From Puccinellia tenuiflora (taxonomy: Eukaryota; Streptophyta; Magnoliopsida; Poales; Poaceae), in NCBI GenBank assembly GCA_012064385.1, contig QRDG01000524.1, forward strand, positions 1,953,489 through 2,017,488: a stretch of 64,000 bases of DNA, written 5' to 3'. Position numbers and translations under genes: made by a program. Under the pieces are notes generated by a model. That model was given only the letters and a program-made list of their open reading frames with translations. It searched no databases and had not been told where the DNA came from. The first letter of the stretch is position 1, and every line of letters begins with the position of its first letter. Below are positions 52,931 through 61,162 of the stretch, piece by piece.

Positions 52931-55880
52931 TCGCGAGATCATCCGCAAGCCAATCGCACCCGCGTCGACGACAGCGACTCCACTCCTCTCGTCCGCGGTG
53001 AAGGCCGCGAAACTCTACGGAAAGAACCTCAACGGCAACTGTGGTACCCACCACGTTGGAGCCATTTTCGACTCCGAGCACGGCTCGGATGAAGGAAGCA
53101 GCAGTGGAAGCATCAGCCCCACTCCCCGGATTTACCCCGCACAAGTCTACATGGCCGGCCCGTCGCGGGCCAACGGCGACGAACCCGTATATCCACTGGA
53201 GGTGGTCATGCCGGACCAGACACGACTCACCATCACCCGCGACATGGCAATCAGAGCCCTGAAGCACGTTGAGGAGGGCACATACCCCCCACCAGACGCA
53301 CCCCGAGAGGACCTTATGGCGGTCCAGTACCTGCTGCGGAAGGAAGGCGAACGACTTCGCGCAGAGAAGGCCGAGCTACTCCGACGCAAGGAGGAAGCCG
53401 ACGCGGCGAGTGCCAGGAGGGCAGCCTATTCATTCACTGCTGCCTCGACAGAGGTCTCGCAAGGAGCAAGGCGCCACAGGGCCCGCGTGCCCCGGATGAC
53501 AGAGGCCGAACGCGCCGGAATCACCCGCAACCTCGAATCATCATACATGACTGAAGACGCGGACGGGATACCCGTCCCCAAAACACCCGGAGCTGCCCTT
53601 ATGGCAGTCGAAACATACCTGCGACTGACGCAGCCGCCTGAGGGTGACGCCCGTGCTCTCCTCCACAAGCAACAAATCATGTCCATCAAGGCAGTCGAAG
53701 AAGCTCTGGCGAACAAGGCGCCAACAGAAAGGGCGCAAGAAAATCGGGGTCGCCGCGACCGCGAACCCGCAGCACTCGCAGGCCCAGCTCCAAGACAGCC
53801 GCGACAGCCGCAGCCAGGCGAAGACCTCCGCAACGTCATCACACAGAGGACGGTAGACCGCAACCGCACCCAGCGGATTGTCAGCACACCCAATGCTGAC
53901 GACCGCGACGATAGCGACTTCGAGCCACGCGGCGCCCCATGCTTCAGCTTCAACATCCGCGACACAAGAATGCCCAAGGGCTTCAAGCTCACGGCAGAAG
54001 CGGTCAAGTACGACGGAAAGCAGGACCCGAGAGACTGGCTGGAGGACTACCTCATAGCCTGCAGTTGCCAGGGCGGTACTTCGACTACAGCCATGCAGTA
54101 CATCCAGCTGATGCTCACAGGATCTGCACGCGGGTGGCTCAACACTCAACCCAAGGACGCCTTCAGCACGTGGGACGAGTTCGCGGATGCCTTCGTCAAG
54201 AGCTTCCTGGGGACGTACTCAAGGCCGACAACTTTCGTCGAGCTCCAAGCATGCAAGCAAGGACGGGACGAGCCGCTCCGGTCGTACATCCAGCGATGGA
54301 CCCTGCTCCGCAACACCATGGAAGCTACCTCGGAAGACCGAGTGATGGATGCCTTCATGCACGGCGTCTATCGCCGCGACCTCCGCGAGGAATTTGGTAG
54401 GCTCCGGCCGAGAAACATGATTGACCTCATGAAGATAGCCAACCAGTGGGCAGACGGAGAGGACTCGGTCCGTGATACTTCACGCTACTCCCCAAGAGAC
54501 GAGACCGGACGAAGCAACTGGCGGGAAGGACGCCAGAAGAAGAAGCCGCGTTATCACGGCAATGACTCAATAGAGTTAGTAGCGGCGGGATTCGAAACCC
54601 CCCGTGAGGATGAAGCACGCGACAGCAGTCGCCAGTACAGTCGAAGCGGCGACGACCAGAGTCGCCAATACAGCCAAGGGCAATTCAACCGAAGCGGTGG
54701 CAGCGCCTACCGTGGCGACGGAAGCCGCAAACGAGAGTGGCAGAGGCGCACGCTGACTCCGGAGGAAGAGCTGGAACAACCCTGCAAGCATCATATGTTC
54801 AGGAACCCGGAAACGGGCAAGTGGGGATCCCGCCACCTGTTGAAGGACTGCAAAAAGGCACGCAGGATATACCAGGCAATGCAGAAGATAGTCGCTCAGC
54901 CAGCCACGCAGTTGGCTCTCCAGGCAGCACCCGCAGCGCAGCCAGTCGCGCAGTTGGCTCTCCAAGCAGCACCCGCACCCGCACCTGCAGTCGCTAATCC
55001 AGCACAGGCAGCGGGAGCTTTCTATCAGCAGCAGCAGCCGCAGCAAGAAGCCCCTGACGCATATCCAGCGGCACGCGGACAGCTCAACATGATACAGAAA
55101 GGGCGCCCTTCAAACAGGACCCAGAAGATCATCACCCGCCAAGTCTACCAGGCTGTCACCTGTCCACCTGCAGTACCCGAATACCTGAGAGGGTCAGAGA
55201 CACCGATCACGTTCTCCAGAGCAGATCACCCGCCTGCGGTACCACGACCCGGGCACGCCGCTCTGGTAGTCGAAGCTCTGATCGGGGATTACACCTTGAA
55301 AAAGGTGTTCATGGACGGAGGCAGCGGCATCAACATTATCTTCGCCGACACCCTCAGAAGGATGAACAGGCCAACAACAAATTTGACGCCATCAGAGACC
55401 ACCTTCCATGGCATAGTACCAGGGCAAGCAGTCACGCCTATGGGAACAATCACACTCGACGTCATCTTCGGCACACCCGACAACTTCCAGAGGGAGGCGA
55501 TCGACTTCGAGGTAGTCGACTGGAAGTCGCAGTACCATGCGATACTTGGGCGCCCAACCTTTGCCAGATTCATGGCGATTCCTCACTACGCTTACCTTAT
55601 GCTCAAGATGCCTGGACCCAAGGGCGTCATCACGGTGCACGGCGACTTCGACCGCTCCAACAGCTGCGACCGCGAATTCAGCAAGATCTCTGAGTTCTTC
55701 GGAATGGAGGAGCACCTTGCGCTGATGGCAGTCGACAATGACAAGACCATCTTCCCGCCATCCAAGAAGCCAGCCAAGGACTCCGCCTTCAACACGACTG
55801 ACGACACAAGAACCCATCAAGTCCACCCGACGGACGCCAGCAAGACAGTCAAGGTGTCGACAAGCCTGCCTATCGCATAG
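52866..55880 (+). CDS. gag-pol: gag and protease of element B (1004-aa frame), ends at in-frame TAG
   Basis: The Met at 52866 is only the first in this frame; the natural start is probably 52321. The gag domain lies at residues about 365-510 (KYDGKQDPRDWLEDYLIACS, then MLTGSARGWLNTQPKDAFST, then WTLLRNTME). It is followed by a basic R/S/Q-rich region with SRQYS repeats, a HMFRNPETGKWGSRHLLKDC motif, a short repeat (QLALQAAPA), and the aspartic protease (VFMDGGSGINIIFADT, then YHAILGRPTF). The frame closes at TAG 55878-55880. The codons behind it are still pol-like (EGALVEFLRENWEIFAWQPS), so the TAG is a premature stop. A CAG-to-TAG change would explain it. Confidence 0.88.
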   Translation: MVASRARPRSTLTPTTSATPSRREIIRKPIAPASTTATPLLSSAVKAAKLYGKNLNGNCGTHHVGAIFDSEHGSDEGSSSGSISPTPRIYPAQVYMAGPSRANGDEPVYPLEVVMPDQTRLTITRDMAIRALKHVEEGTYPPPDAPREDLMAVQYLLRKEGERLRAEKAELLRRKEEADAASARRAAYSFTAASTEVSQGARRHRARVPRMTEAERAGITRNLESSYMTEDADGIPVPKTPGAALMAVETYLRLTQPPEGDARALLHKQQIMSIKAVEEALANKAPTERAQENRGRRDREPAALAGPAPRQPRQPQPGEDLRNVITQRTVDRNRTQRIVSTPNADDRDDSDFEPRGAPCFSFNIRDTRMPKGFKLTAEAVKYDGKQDPRDWLEDYLIACSCQGGTSTTAMQYIQLMLTGSARGWLNTQPKDAFSTWDEFADAFVKSFLGTYSRPTTFVELQACKQGRDEPLRSYIQRWTLLRNTMEATSEDRVMDAFMHGVYRRDLREEFGRLRPRNMIDLMKIANQWADGEDSVRDTSRYSPRDETGRSNWREGRQKKKPRYHGNDSIELVAAGFETPREDEARDSSRQYSRSGDDQSRQYSQGQFNRSGGSAYRGDGSRKREWQRRTLTPEEELEQPCKHHMFRNPETGKWGSRHLLKDCKKARRIYQAMQKIVAQPATQLALQAAPAAQPVAQLALQAAPAPAPAVANPAQAAGAFYQQQQPQQEAPDAYPAARGQLNMIQKGRPSNRTQKIITRQVYQAVTCPPAVPEYLRGSETPITFSRADHPPAVPRPGHAALVVEALIGDYTLKKVFMDGGSGINIIFADTLRRMNRPTTNLTPSETTFHGIVPGQAVTPMGTITLDVIFGTPDNFQREAIDFEVVDWKSQYHAILGRPTFARFMAIPHYAYLMLKMPGPKGVITVHGDFDRSNSCDREFSKISEFFGMEEHLALMAVDNDKTIFPPSKKPAKDSAFNTTDDTRTHQVHPTDASKTVKVSTSLPIA

Positions 55881-56017
55881 GAAGGCGCGCTCGTCGAGTT
55901 TCTACGTGAGAACTGGGAGATCTTCGCCTGGCAACCTTCTGACATGCCAGGCATACCCAGGAACTCGCCGAGCACTCCTTACGCGTCCACAAGGACGCCA
56001 GACCCGTCAAGCAGACC

Positions 56018-59000
56018 ATGCGACGCTTTTCGGGTCCCAAACGAGACGCCATCAGCAAGGAAATCGACCGGCTGCTCCACGCCGGATTCATCCGAGAGAT
56101 CAAGGACTCGGACTGGGTAGCGAACCCGGTCCTGGTGGAGAAGAAGAAGACGAAGAAACTCCGCATGTGCGTCGACTTCACCGCCATTAACAAGTGCTGC
56201 CCCAAGGACCACTTTCCGCTCCCGCGGATAGACCAGATCATCGACTCGACTGCAGGCTGCGCGCGCCTATCCTTCCTGGACGCCTACTCCGGGTACCAGC
56301 AGATCAGGATGAAAGTCGAAGATGAAGAGAAGACTGCATTCATCACACCCCATGGTGTGTTCTGCTACCAAATGATGCCCTTCGGGTTGAAGAACGCTGG
56401 AGCCACATACCAGCGCACGATGCAAGCCTGCCTGAAGGAGCTAATAGGACAGATCGTCCAAGTCTACGTCGACGACATAGTTGTCACCACTCGAACGGAG
56501 GACAGTTTAATCGCTGACCTCCGCAAAGTCTTCGCCGCACTCAACGAGTATCAGATCAAGCTGAATCCGGACAAGTGTGTTTTCGGCGTGCCAGCCGGAG
56601 AACTGCTCGGGTACCTCGTCTCTGCAAGAGGAATCGAAGCCAACCCTGAGAAGGTGCAAAACATACTCGCAATGCCAGCACCGACCAAGCTTCATGAAGT
56701 GCAACGCCTAGCCGGCCGAGTCGCAGCCCTCAGCCGGTTCATTAGTAAGTTGGGAGAAAAGGCCCTGCCTTTCTACCAACTGATGAAGAAGACAGATAAA
56801 TTCGAGTGGACAGAGGAAGCGCAAGACGCGTTCGACAAGCTCAAGAAAACACTCACGACTCCTCCAGTACTGGTGGCGCCATTGGAGAACGAACCACTGT
56901 ACCTCTATGTATCAGCCACCAACAGAGTGGTAAGCACGGTACTCGTAGTCGAACGAGGAGAAGAAGGGCACAGTCACCCTGTCCAGCGACCCGTCTACTT
57001 CCTCAGCGAGGTGCTAACCTTGTCCAAGCAGCGGTACCCGCACTACCAGAAGCTAGCCTACGGAGTCTTCATGACATCAAGGAAGGTCGTCCACTACTTT
57101 TCTGAGCACTCCATCATGGTGGTAAGCTCTTCCGGGCTCTCCGACATCCTCACCAACCAAGCCGCGACAGGGCGAGTCGCCAAGTGGGTTGTTGAGTTGG
57201 GACCCTGGGGGCTGAAGTATGCGCACCCGAAGGCAATCAAGGCCCAAGTTCTTCCAGAATTCACTACAGAGTGGATAGAGGCCCAGCTGCCAGACGTACC
57301 CGACTTGTCCAACGCATGGACAATGTACTTCGACGGGTCCAAGAAGTTCAGATCAGCAGGGGCGGGAGTCGTCCTCATCTCACCCAAAGGCGACAAGCTG
57401 AAGTATGTACTGCAAATGGACTTCCCAACACCCTCCAACAACGAGGCAGAGTACGAAGCCCTAATCCACGGCATGCGGATGGCCAAAAACTGCGGCGCCA
57501 CTCACCTCATGATCTACGGAGACTCCTACCTTGTCGTGCAGCAAACCATGAAGCAATGTGACGCCATCGCCGACAACATGATAGCCTACAGGGACCTATA
57601 CAACCAGTTGGAAGGCACCTTCGACGGCTGCGAGCTGCGGCACATCGGCCGCGAGAGCAACGAGGAAGCCGACACCCTCGCCAACTTGGGCTCAGACAAA
57701 GCACCGGTGCCACCCGGAGTCTTCCTCGAGTGCATCACGCAACGCTCCATCAAGCTCCGGCCTGCGCCGGGACCCTCTGCACCGACAACGAGCACCATCA
57801 ATCCGCCCAGCACGGAGAAGGAACCCATGGAGGTAATGCTGGTCGAACCCACATGGACAAGCCCATACCTGGCCTACATACTGCATCAGAAGGTGCCAGC
57901 GAACCCAGTCGAAGCCAAGCGCGTCGTCCGCCGCTCCAAGGGCTTCACCGTCATCAACGGGGAACTTTACAAGCGAAGCATCTCAGGAGTCCTCCAAAGG
58001 TGCATCGACCCAGTCGACGGTCAAGCCATCTTACTCGAGATCCACGCCGGCATCTGTGGACACCACGCCAGCAGTCGAGCCTTGGTGGCCAAAGCCCTAC
58101 GAGCAGGGTTCTACTGGCCCACCGCAATGCAAGACGCAGAAGAACTTGTGAGGAAATGCATCGGCTGCCAGGAGTTCGCCAACAAGCCGCACGCACCAGC
58201 ATCAGCACTGAAGACCATACCACTCGCATGGCCCTTCGCTCAATGGGGGCTCGACATGGTGGGTCCACTCAAGAAGTCTTCTCCGGGCGGACACACTCAT
58301 CTCCTGGTGGCAGTCGACAAGTTCACGAAGTGGATCGAAGCCGCGCCCATCACAAGTTCGACTGCCTCCTCGGCAGTTAACTTCATCAGGTCGATCATCT
58401 TCAGGTTCGGCGTGCCACACAGCATCATCACCGACAACGGCTCGAACTTCACAGCCGAAGAATTCAAGGACTTCTGCTCTGACCAAGGCATCAAGCTCAA
58501 CTACGCATCTGTATCGCACCCGCAGTCCAACGGACAAGTCGAGAAAGCCAATGGCCTAGTCTGCAAGGGCATAAAGAGGCGCCTGCGAGTACCATTGAGG
58601 CGCGCCGCAGGTGCCTGGGTCGAAGAGCTGCCATCAGTGCTGTGGAGTCTGCGTACCACGCCAAACAGATCTACCCAGTACACGCCATTCTTCATGGTGT
58701 ACGGCGCTGAAGCAGTCCTGCCGTGCGACATCAAGTTCGACGCCCCCCGAGTGGTGGCCTACGATGAGTCTGATGCAGAAGAAGCACTCGAAGATGACAT
58801 GGACACCCTGGACGAAGCACGCGACATCGCCCTTACCCGCACAGCCGTGTATCAGCAAGACCTGCGCAACTATCACGGGCGGCGACTGCGGCCCAGAGCG
58901 TTCGTCCCTGGCGATCTTGTCCTCCGTCTCAAGCAGAAGAAGGTGCACAAACTTGCCTCCCCGTGGGAGGGTCCATACATCGTGACAGAGGCAATCGGCG

Positions 59001-59089
59001 GCGGAGCTTACCGCCTGAAGGACTCGAAGACGGGGGCAGTCTGCAACAACCCGTGGAACGTTGCGCAACTGCGCCGCTTCTACGCCTGA
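56018..59089 (+). CDS. pol of element B: RT, two RNase H domains, integrase (1023-aa frame)
   Basis: The first Met in frame is 56018, but homologous coding starts at about 55962, after a one-base deletion relative to the upstream frame. RT carries VDFTAINKCCPKDHFPLPRI, MMPFGLKNAGATYQRTM and the catalytic YVDDIVV. The following original RNase H has YVSATNRVV where a catalytic Asp is expected, so it is likely dead. A second RNase H (WTMYFDGSKKFRSAGAGVVL, NNEAEYEALIHGM, IYGDSYLVV, ESNEEADTLA) keeps its acidic residues. Known: Tat elements gained this extra domain. Integrase has an HHCC zinc region (HAGICGHHASSRALVAKAL, then CIGCQEF), catalytic D, D and E (GLDMVGPLKK; ITDNGSNF; NGQVEKANG), and a C-terminal GPY/F-like end. 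It ends at a TGA at 59089. Confidence 0.92.
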   Translation: MRRFSGPKRDAISKEIDRLLHAGFIREIKDSDWVANPVLVEKKKTKKLRMCVDFTAINKCCPKDHFPLPRIDQIIDSTAGCARLSFLDAYSGYQQIRMKVEDEEKTAFITPHGVFCYQMMPFGLKNAGATYQRTMQACLKELIGQIVQVYVDDIVVTTRTEDSLIADLRKVFAALNEYQIKLNPDKCVFGVPAGELLGYLVSARGIEANPEKVQNILAMPAPTKLHEVQRLAGRVAALSRFISKLGEKALPFYQLMKKTDKFEWTEEAQDAFDKLKKTLTTPPVLVAPLENEPLYLYVSATNRVVSTVLVVERGEEGHSHPVQRPVYFLSEVLTLSKQRYPHYQKLAYGVFMTSRKVVHYFSEHSIMVVSSSGLSDILTNQAATGRVAKWVVELGPWGLKYAHPKAIKAQVLPEFTTEWIEAQLPDVPDLSNAWTMYFDGSKKFRSAGAGVVLISPKGDKLKYVLQMDFPTPSNNEAEYEALIHGMRMAKNCGATHLMIYGDSYLVVQQTMKQCDAIADNMIAYRDLYNQLEGTFDGCELRHIGRESNEEADTLANLGSDKAPVPPGVFLECITQRSIKLRPAPGPSAPTTSTINPPSTEKEPMEVMLVEPTWTSPYLAYILHQKVPANPVEAKRVVRRSKGFTVINGELYKRSISGVLQRCIDPVDGQAILLEIHAGICGHHASSRALVAKALRAGFYWPTAMQDAEELVRKCIGCQEFANKPHAPASALKTIPLAWPFAQWGLDMVGPLKKSSPGGHTHLLVAVDKFTKWIEAAPITSSTASSAVNFIRSIIFRFGVPHSIITDNGSNFTAEEFKDFCSDQGIKLNYASVSHPQSNGQVEKANGLVCKGIKRRLRVPLRRAAGAWVEELPSVLWSLRTTPNRSTQYTPFFMVYGAEAVLPCDIKFDAPRVVAYDESDAEEALEDDMDTLDEARDIALTRTAVYQQDLRNYHGRRLRPRAFVPGDLVLRLKQKKVHKLASPWEGPYIVTEAIGGGAYRLKDSKTGAVCNNPWNVAQLRRFYA

Positions 59090-59270
59090 TCGACCCCAAT
59101 TTGTAACAGTACAATGTCAAGAAGCGGCAGGTTTCAGACGCACTCTTTCCCTCGCCAGGGTACCCGAGGGGACTGGAAGGGTTTTAATGAGGCGGCCTGC
59201 TCGCAAAAATCAATAAAGTGATTTGAGGAACAAGCTCTCCCCTCTACTTTTATCAGCAAGCAACATAAAC
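59090..59270 (+). other. Intergenic segment with polyadenylation-like signal
   Basis: About 180 bp after pol, with an AATAAAG element near 59210 that could end pol transcripts or serve none. No gene. Confidence 0.35.
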
Positions 59271-59985
59271 CTAGGCCGCCACCTGATGCACTCGGGGGCT
59301 GTGCCATACAGGTCAACTCGAAAATCCTCGGCCGCCACCCGAACCACTCGGGGGCTGCGCCGCACAGGTCTAAGTCAACCTAGGCCGCCACCCGAACCAC
59401 TCGGGGGCTACGCCATACAGGTCCAACCCTAAAATCATCGGCCGCCACCCGAACCACTCGGGGGCTGCGCCGCACAGGTCTAAGTCAACCTAGGCCGCCA
59501 CCCGAACCACTCGGGGGTTGCACCATACAGGTCCAACCCCAAAATCCTCGGCCGCCACCCGAATCACTCGAGGGCTGCGCCGCACAGGTCTAAGTCAAAA
59601 CCTAGGCCGCCACCCGAACCACTCGGGGGCTGCGCCATACAGGTCCAACCCTAAAATCCTTGGCCGCCACCCGAACCACTCGGGGGTTGCGCCGCACAGG
59701 TCTAAGTAAACCTAGGCCGCTACCCGACGCACTCGGGGGCTGCGCCATACAGGTCTAACGCGAAAAATCCTCGGCCGTCACCCGAACCACTCGGGGGCTG
59801 CGCCGTACAGGTCTAAGTCAACCTAAGTCGCCACTCGAATCACTTGGGGGCTGCGCCGCACAGGTCTAACGCAAAAAGCCTCGGCCGCACTCGAAGCACT
59901 CGAGGGCTGCGCCGCACAGGCCTGACTCGACACGCCTTGGCCGCACTCGATCCGCTCGGGGCTGCGCCGTACAGGTGTATGGAGG
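59271..59985 (+). repeat. Dimeric minisatellite, about 13 units of about 55 bp
   Basis: The unit core is GGCCGCCACCCGAACCACTC followed by GGGGGCTGCGCC. Units alternate between two types, one ending in GTCTAAGTCAACCTA and the other in CCTAAAATCCTC, so the true period is about 110 bp. The last units diverge. Known: tandem arrays in the 3' untranslated region are common in Tat elements and can seed satellites. All ORFs across it are repeat artefacts. Confidence 0.93.
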
Positions 59986-60106
59986 TCTACAATATACAAT
60001 TTACTCACTCGAAGGCTACCCCCACCTCGGTATACATACACTCATGCTCCCACTTGGGAAAAATATCTTTTACAAACTAATGCTACACAACAGCAGTCTG
60101 GTAGTC

Positions 60107-60974
60107 TTACTCTACAGGCTCATCCTTTGGCGCATCAAGCGGCCCTACAAGTTGCTCACTGAAGCTCTGAACCTGTTGAATCATCTGACGCGCAGCCGCA
60201 AGGGTATCGGCGTAGTCATCTGTTCCAGGCAAGCCGTCAAGCACCTTGTCCAAGGGAAGATGAGGCCGGTGCATTCGAATGTACGCCAGCGCCACGTTCG
60301 CCCCGCCAACAAGCTGGGTGTGCACGACTTCCTTCAATGCCTTGCCTTCGCGGAATCTCTCCAGCAGCGCGGCCAGTCCATTAGGCTGTTCGTTGTGCGG
60401 AAAGTACATCTTGTTGATCTGCAAAAGGGTCTTTCTACAACCTTCCAGGAGCAAAGCAGCCCGCCAGGTGCGATCCAGCATTCTAGCCAGTACACTCCCT
60501 TGGGGTTTGTTCGACCAAAACGTACGCGCTTCGGGTGAGTCATGGGCGGCCTCCCTTTCCACCCGCTCGTCCACTCGACTCTGCTCGGCTTTCCAGTCAG
60601 AATTCACATCTGCATCAAGACCCAGCACTTAGAACAATGGAAGCATAAAGAAGCCAAAGCAAAGCGCTAGAAGCCCAACCTTGCAGCTGTCGACAGATCA
60701 AGTCTATCTGGCCAAGAAGGAATTCCTCACGCTGGGAGAACGGCGCAGCGGGCCGTGACTTCAAGCGCTCCAACTCCAACTCGGCAGCCTTCAGCTTCGA
60801 CTCGAGCTCAACAATCTTGTTTCTCATCAAGCTGATCACTCGCTGGTCATTTACACTTCGTGCAGGAGCTGGAGGAGTTCGACGGTGACGGTGAGTGGGT
60901 GCAGCCGAAGAGGTGTCCTCCTCCTCACCCTCACCCGCACCAGCAGCTCCAGCGACCTCAGGAGCCTCGCCCAT
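60107..60974 (-). CDS. Second antisense gene of element B: two exons, coiled-coil protein
   Basis: Minus strand. Exon 1 is 60974-60680 (MGEAPEVAGAAGAGEGEEED, a basic HRHRR stretch, then a leucine heptad region MRNKIVELESKLKAAELELE), ending CAAG|GTTGGG. The intron is 60679-60610 with an acceptor TGATGCAG. Exon 2 is 60609-60107, in correct phase, closing with a stop at 60107. About 265 residues. Exon 2 contains EREAAHDSPEARTFWSNKPQ and a Leu-rich helical part. I do not recognise the family beyond its frequent presence in Tat elements. A splice-acceptor-like TTGGCAG just before the first ATG leaves open that these are downstream exons of the larger antisense gene. Confidence 0.6.
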
Positions 60975-61162
60975 CTCAGACTGCCAAGTTCGACAGTGTC
61001 AAGCAAGGAAAAGAGCACACTCATTCTAGCATAAATATGACAGAAGACTCGAAGGCACAAGTTCACATTTCAACATCAGCATGTTCGCGGCCAGAAGACC
61101 CGCAAACTATATGGTTCATTACAGACCAAGACCAAAAGTGAAGAATCTTAAAATAAAGGAGT

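Noticed and set aside
59271..59985. CRISPR-like spaced repeat
   Set aside because: Units are contiguous and vary throughout without unique spacers; a eukaryotic minisatellite in a retrotransposon 3' region.
60860..61141. Plus-strand frame with His/Pro repeats
   Set aside because: Opposite-strand shadow of the second antisense gene.
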